Positions 57,813 to 64,000 of a DNA stretch of 64,000 bases are shown piece after piece (the first letter of the stretch is position 1; each line of letters opens with the position of its first letter). This DNA comes from Solanum dulcamara (taxonomy: Eukaryota > Streptophyta > Magnoliopsida > Solanales > Solanaceae): positions 49,040,501 to 49,104,500 of the forward strand of contig NC_077240.1 of assembly GCF_947179165.1 (NCBI RefSeq), given 5' to 3'. Position numbers and translations under genes: made by a program. A model generated the notes under the pieces. That model saw only the letters and a program-made list of their open reading frames with translations, was not told the origin of the DNA and made no database searches.

Positions 57813-60416
57813 TGTATCGACCCTCCAGGGAGGATGCTACTACAAAAAAATGTATATTAAATTCGTGACACAAAAACAAATAACTTTCCGTAAGGCCCAT
57901 TTATATAATCTAAAAAAATAGTGAAAGGTGTAAGTTGTTAGCCAACTAAATTTTTTTTTCATCTCAATTAAATCGAATAAAAATTCCAATTTAGGATAGG
58001 TGACTTCTCAAAATAGTTTTTTTTTAAAATAGCTTTCGAGACATTTCATGTATTACGATAATTTATGCTTCATTCGAATATTCCAACTCCAAAGGGGAGA
58101 TTTAGTGCTTCATAAAACTTAGAAATGTACATACCCCAAAGTTTACAAAACAAGCAACCATCCTTAAGTTACAACCCTTAGAAATACATATATATATACA
58201 AATATACAAGCAACCCATAAATAATATACACGCCCCAAAATACTACAAAATATAGATGCCTATATACAAATGTGATCTTCATTTAAGCTCCCAAAACTTC
58301 ATCTCCAATGGCCAACCTCAAGACTCTTCTCGGACATTTCCTACGATAGAAATAACTATCGCTAAGCATAAAACTTAGTGGTGTAAAACTACAAGTTTGA
58401 AGCCTTTGGGTTTCCACCATATTCTTTTCAAGTCATGAGCCGCACCAATGTACAATAATAATTAAAACAAGGCAACAACTATATCATGAGTATCAAGTTC
58501 TAAATGTAAAAGCTTAAATGTAAATAATTCATAGAAGTACATTGACAAGATTTAGCACCAAGTTTCGCCCAATATGTACGTCATGCCATCACACCAACAT
58601 CATAAAGTATCAAGAAGGACCGGAGCCCTGTATCAAGAAGGGTAAAGACCCAATAATCAAGAGAACCAAGAACCATATTAAAAATGGCTTCCAAATTCGT
58701 ACTTAAAATGGACAACTTCCATACTTAAGATGAACTAAAAATCCATAATCAAGATGCCAAAGGGTCCAAAACAAGAGGTATGCCAATAGTGACAAAGTCA
58801 CAGCCACAAGAAGGACAAGGTCCACAAGAATGTCAAGTGATCGAGCAATCCGTACAAGTGGGCGAGTTAAGCAAGTGTCTTGCAAATTTCCCAAGATACC
58901 AATATGACAAGACATATTTCAAGACAATAGCAACCATACCAAGATAGGCTTTCAATATATTAGTAGGTAACAAGAGTTTATACACAAACCTTAGACTTTT
59001 AGCATACAACAATCCAACACGACTTCAAAAGTTCAAACCGTAGGCCATCAAATGTCTCAAGTTCCTCAACTTGCACACGATATAAACAACCTTGAAAATA
59101 CCATTAAATGACTTATTTAACTTTTCCAGAATATCCATAATATTGACATAAAACAAGATTTATTATTGCAAATAAGCCTAGAATGTTTCGACCCGAATTA
59201 TGTTACTAAAACAGTAAATTCAGAAAGTCAAGTACCACAACTTGAATCTAAATTTCGAAACTCAAAACAGCAAAACAGGACTTTATCCCCTTCATGAAAC
59301 TTTTAGATATACTTCTTAAGTTTGCAACCCAAAAGAAATAAACTCAAAATTCATTTTGTACAAAAAGATATCATCCAAATACTAACAGCTACTTAAAAAT
59401 GAGAATCTGGACAGCCACACTTGTCCGGTTGTATCTAAGTTTGCAACCTGAAAACGGCAAAACTGAACTTTATTCCCTTCACAAAACATTTAGATCTATG
59501 TCTTAAGTTTCCAATCCAAAATAATCAATACAAAACTCATTTTGTACAAAAAGATATCATCAACGCACTAACAACAGTACCATCTCAAAAACGTGTTTGC
59601 AAACAAAGTTTAGTCCCCCAATTTCGACAACAACAACTTATCAACCACATTATCAACAATCATTCTACATCATAAATTAACTAATTCCACACATTTAATC
59701 AAACCAAAATAGCCCCAAATCCATAAGTCTCAACAAAGCAAACAACAAGTTTACAACGCTTACTTCCTCCGTTTTAAACGGTTAAATCTCTAAACAAGCT
59801 TGTTAACAAGAAAAAGAACATCAATCTAACCTTAGGTGTGCAGAAAATACGACAACACACTCCTTACTAGCTGATTTTTAGCTCAAAGTGAAGACAACGT
59901 AACGTGCAACGCCTTTTTCTTCATGAGTTTCAGAATTCGGGACTCAGATTTGGGTCAAAAATGGCTTCTTAGCCTAGAAGATCTTTCTTTCTCTCTTTCT
60001 CTAAGATGTTCTAGAAACTTATGGTCTAAAAATAGAAGAGATAAGCGAACTTATCCTTTAAAAGTCAAAGAAAATGGGCCTGACCCGACTTGGATTCGGG
60101 TTGAGCCCAATTTCATCACCCTGCTTGACCCTTCTGCATTAAAATGTCCATAACATTTTATCCTGATGTTTTCTATAAGCCCACAACCTATGGTTTGAAA
60201 GGTATTTTAATTATATACAACTTTCATTTGATGAGGTTTCCCAAATTTCCAAATTATAATGGGTTTATGACCTCCCTAAGTCTGATCACCCAAAAATGTA
60301 GCTAAACAAAAACATTTTTTCCCCGTAACAAAATTCGAGTCAGTAGCAGTTGATCATATCATCAAGAAATAACCACTTTAATGCAAAAATTAGCTTAAAT
60401 AATTAGGGGCATTACA
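57813..60416 (-). repeat. Element A copy 2, 5' LTR (2604 bp)
   Basis: Same boundaries as 5594-8197, TGTATCGACCC...GGGGCATTACA. The flanking cgaac (60417-60421) is the candidate target site. It differs from copy 1 at a handful of positions. Confidence 0.93.
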
Positions 60417-62527
60417 CGAACCATCTTACACTTTTCTTTAATAGATTCTAAATATGGTAATCACATTGCTATTACTGAATTTCTTTTATCGAGTAATCAC
60501 TTGACCTTGCTCTTAGTATGCCAATGTTCGTAAGCTGCACAACTATTCTTGTGCCATTTTCACGAAGTGCGTTGTATTTACGTCATATTTCATTCCTTTT
60601 TTCACTTCCCAGGGGGTCACCCATCCTAGTGCTACTCTCATCCAAGCACGCTTAATTTTGGAGTTTTGACAGAATCCAGTGCATTAGTGCGGGTATGATC
60701 GCGTCCATCCCTTATGGGGTCTCGTTTGAAGTTTAAGCGTTCCCATTTACATACGATAACGTCGGTCGATTTTCTCTTACACTTGTACTTCCCTTGTCCA
60801 CTTCCCCCCTTTTAGGGTGTACCCATGTCATCCTCCATTTATTTTCAATTATTCATACGCGAATGATTCCATTCCCACATATTTAATGTGCTGCACCATA
60901 TGTACATGTTCTGTTAAATCTTCCATACGTTAGATTGCCTTTATAGGAAACCCTAGCACAATCGTAGGGTGCTTTAGTATTTGGAATATATCGTATAAAA
61001 TCTTATCTGAGGGTTGGTACTCTAGTAACATCCGTAATGTAGCAGTGCATTCAAAGCCATATTCCATTCATCCCAATCAGTAATTGGCTCGTGCCCATGA
61101 TCGGTTCAAACTCTCCACTCGAGAGTACTTATACTTTGATGATCCGTGTTTCGAGCTTCATCATAACACTAGCCTGATTCTAGTGGATACCACTTATTCT
61201 TCTAATAACCTCATAATACAGCAGTTGTTCTGTAAATCGATATTTCCTCTCCTTGCAGGATCCCACTAATCTCCAAGGTGGAATCACGTATACCCAATAC
61301 TTCTTCATGCCTCATGAGCTTTCATCTTTGTCGTGTGCTTAAGGCTCACTTCTAATCCTGCTTAAAACCATATCAACTTCGTTGTAGTAGTATCCTTATC
61401 TTATCACCTTTTTATCATACTATACCTTTTGTTCGTAACTGTCTATTTCCCTCTTCGTTCAGTACTCATACTTAATTAATCACCTCTATCTTGAACGCCT
61501 ATATTAGAACTTCTCTCTTATTCCTCCAGCTCATATCCATTTTTGGTTGGGTGCAAGGAATTCCATGTTACTCTTTATTTCCTTGCACTAGCTACCCTTT
61601 TCGTCATCACACAACCTTTATTCGAAACTTTCCTTACAGAACTTGATAAATCTTCCTTATTTGTTTCGTTGCTTGCTTTTCCGTTTCACACCTATCTTTA
61701 CATTCCATGGTACTCCTATATCCTCTCGAAAATATTAGTTTTACATGACCTTCCTTTCTAACTTCGTTCTACTATACCAGTATTGACCTCCTAGTTTCTA
61801 TTGCCATTAATTTTGCAATTAACTTGTTTCTCGAGGTCAGGCATACTGGTTTAGTCAAATCTCATCATTGTTGTGAGCACAACCTTTCAAGACATACTAC
61901 AACCCTGTATCTCATTCTCTTTTTATTTCTATGAAAATTTGGGCAGAGTTTCCTCTGTATTTCTTACTATCTCAACACCTACACGCAGAAAATACCAACA
62001 ATGCCTTGTAGGGCATCATATATATATATATATTCATATTATAAAATATCTCAGCCACACAGGGCACACATATATAGTCATATTATCTCATATCACAGCC
62101 GCATAGGGCGCCCACAATTAACAGTATGGAAATGGACTTACCTGTTATGTCCACTCGAGCTGCACTTGTTACACTTTCCTGTTTACCTTTCCTTTCACTT
62201 TTCAATTGTATATGTCAATCACATTTCAATACCTTACCTGATATATATTTCGTGCCTTTGCTTACCTACGTGCTGTGTAACTTCCGATATCGTCAGTTAC
62301 TTTTTTTCTATCGATATTATCCTTCTACTGAAATCACAGGTTAGTATGGGGAATGTTATTTCCTATGACTCGGCTCTATCACACGATCTTAGATATGAAA
62401 GAAAGTAACATCTTAAATGTCCTGTAGCTTCCTGTCTATAGATGTGGTGCACAACACACCGATAAACAAGACTCTACTAGACACGGTTTGTAGATATTCC
62501 AAGGATGAACTACTCTGATACCACTTT
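60417..62527 (-). mobile_element. Element B internal leader, non-coding (copy 2)
   Basis: Duplicate of 8198-10308 with about three substitutions. It has the same 5S-derived segment (60604-60706) and PBS (62513-62523, TGGTATCAGAG on the minus strand). No coding frame is recognisable. Confidence 0.8.
60604..60706 (-). pseudogene. 5S rRNA-derived sequence (copy 2)
   Basis: Duplicate of 8385-8487, with one substitution (GAC for GAG near 60669). The A-box, intermediate-element and C-box regions are unchanged. Confidence 0.85.
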
Positions 62528-64000
62528 TGTCACGACCCAACCCCGTAGGCCACGACTGGGATCCGACTTGGACCCTCTTATGCGTATTTATCAGCTACAC
62601 TTAAGTTGAACCATGTGTGATGTGATACTATACACAAAAAACCTCAATAGTTTAAAACTTTTCATGTACCTGTAGCCTCTTTCATTTGTATCATATCATA
62701 AAAGGGCACGCGCCGACGAGGCTACCATAACATAAAAACATTTACAACATGCCGTATAGGCACAATCAAAACAAACTTATAAACAACCCACATCCATATG
62801 TCTACAGACCTCTAGGAATAGTAATAGCAACATATGGCGGGACAGGGCCCCTGCCGTACCCCTGAATGTACAAATATATACATTAAGTGACCGATATCAA
62901 AAATTAGGCTCTAGAACAGTGAAGCACTTCCGACATAGCTGAGAGGATCTCCTAAACTAATGTATCTCTAGAAGGAACATTTATACCTGCGGGCATGAAA
63001 TGCAGCCCCCTCGGGGAACGGGGGGTCAAAACGATATATGTATTGAGTATATAAAGCATAATGCATCACAACTGAGAGAACAACTAAAATGGGGATGCAG
63101 GAAACAAGTATAACAGTTAATAGGGTACTATACCTGCTTCTTATAACATAAGGGCATGTACATCATCTTCACATACCATATCCGGCCCGCTGGGGTACTC
63201 GGAGTTACCATGTCATTGCATACGGCGTCGTGTCATAGGTTACAATTACCTTATTATGTTTTCACATGCATACCCATCTATCATTACATATCATACCGTA
63301 CCCAGCCCAGTATGGGTATCAGTGTTATAATCATATCATCACATACTGTACCCAGCCTATTAGGAGACTCGATGTTATCATCATATCATCATATACCGTA
63401 CCCTGCCCTTTAAGGGACTGGGTGTTATAATCATAGCATCATATACCGTACCCGACCCATTAGGGGACTCGGTGTTATAATCATAGCATCATATACCGTA
63501 CCCGACCTATTAGCGGACTCAGTGTTATAATCATATCATCATATACCGTACCCGACCTATTAAGGGACTCGGTGTTATAATCATATCATCATATACCGTA
63601 CTCGGCCCATTAGGAGACTCGGTGTCATAGTCATCATATATAGGTAGATCATTATCTGAGACTCACTAAGGTAATCATACTGAACTATCATTCGTGGATC
63701 AGGATAATAATCATCTCAGGTGCCCTTTGAGTACCACTAGAGCTATATTAAGTGAAGTCTCAGGAATTATAGATATATTTTAGGGTAATGCCAACCGGCT
63801 TAAGGGAATCATAGACATCTGTCATCACAGAGTCCTTTGGACTTGGATCTCTAAGTCCCACTATTAATCGACAGATAGACGGTTCAGGAAAGGTAGCTCA
63901 ACTACGATGAGAGTTTTCCTGCCAAGGAGTGAATATGAGACGTATAACGTATTCGGATCTTAGGAATGGACTTACTCTAGAGCTCGTATCATGTAGCGTT
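62528..64000 (-). repeat. Element B 5' LTR (copy 2, cut by window end)
   Basis: Duplicate of 10309-11831. It contains the minisatellite (63289-63634) with seven units instead of eight. Confidence 0.93.
63289..63634. repeat. 50-bp minisatellite in B 5' LTR copy 2, about 7 units
   Basis: Same unit as 11070-11465 with one unit fewer, which accounts exactly for the change of offset from 52,219 to 52,169. Confidence 0.9.

Larger units (their letters stand above)
50412..60416 (-). mobile_element. Element A copy 2: Tekay/Del-type Ty3/gypsy retrotransposon
   Basis: Same insertion as 1-8197, here with nearly the whole 3' LTR visible. The order from right to left is 5' LTR, PBS, gag, PR, RT, RH, IN, PPT, 3' LTR. 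The 3' LTR lacks its last ~103 bp and joins unclassified sequence. Inactivating stops are shared with copy 1 except one in each. Confidence 0.93.
52220..64000. repeat. Segmental duplication, copy 2 (partner 1-11831)
   Basis: See the partner for the match. Variants specific to this copy include a stop at 53529-53531, a restored Glu codon at 53151-53153, and the loss of one 50-bp unit near 63590. Confidence 0.95.

Overview
The window is plant nuclear DNA made almost entirely of Ty3/gypsy LTR retrotransposons inserted into one another. I found no host protein-coding gene. The LTRs are long (1.7-3.7 kb) and TG...CA-bounded. Most primer-binding sites match the plant initiator tRNA-Met (TGGTATCAGAG) and the polyproteins look like Tekay/Del chromoviruses. 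LTR starts such as TGTCACGACCCAACCCC and TGTAACGCCCC are what I associate with Solanaceae pericentromeric repeats. The family assignment is a recollection, not a search result.

Layout. 1-8197: element A copy 1, minus strand, with its left (3') LTR cut by the window start. 8198-10308: non-coding leader of element B, carrying a 5S-rRNA-derived segment. 10309-13999: B 5' LTR. 14000-23221: element C, minus strand, whose left LTR lacks its first ~440 bp because B is inserted there. 23222-23587: tail of the LTR and leader of element D, plus strand. 23588-29464: element E, a B relative on the plus strand, 5' LTR and leader only. 29465-30314: inverted D-type LTR fragment. 30315-34472: element F, an Athila/Tat-type gag-only element on the minus strand. 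34473-36999: remains of element G, plus strand. 37000-42261: 5' LTR, gag and broken pol of element H, plus strand. 42262-44706: D LTR. 44707-45147: head of the C LTR. 45148-49425: B 3' LTR and pol remnant. 49426-50411: unclassified sequence ending in an A-run. 50412-60416: element A copy 2. 60417-64000: B leader and B 5' LTR again.

Two facts organise the window. First, 1-11831 and 52220-64000 are the same sequence at a constant offset of 52,219 bp. They differ by about 23 substitutions and one 50-bp repeat unit, so this is either a very recent tandem duplication with a period of about 52 kb or an assembly duplication. Second, the insertions are nested: D inside H pol, C inside the D LTR (TSD tctat), B inside the C LTR (TSD gtaag/ttaag), A inside the B internal region. 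LTR divergence agrees with that order: about 6% for C, 5% for B, 1-3% for A and 0.2% between the duplicate copies.

All coding regions seen are retroelement gag/pol pseudogenes. The points most worth a second look are the 5S-derived segment in the B/E leader, a PPT-adjacent hairpin whose stem is kept while its sequence differs between families, a repeated TGATGTCA cluster upstream of the C TATA box, palindromic arrays shared by unrelated LTR families, and the duplication itself.
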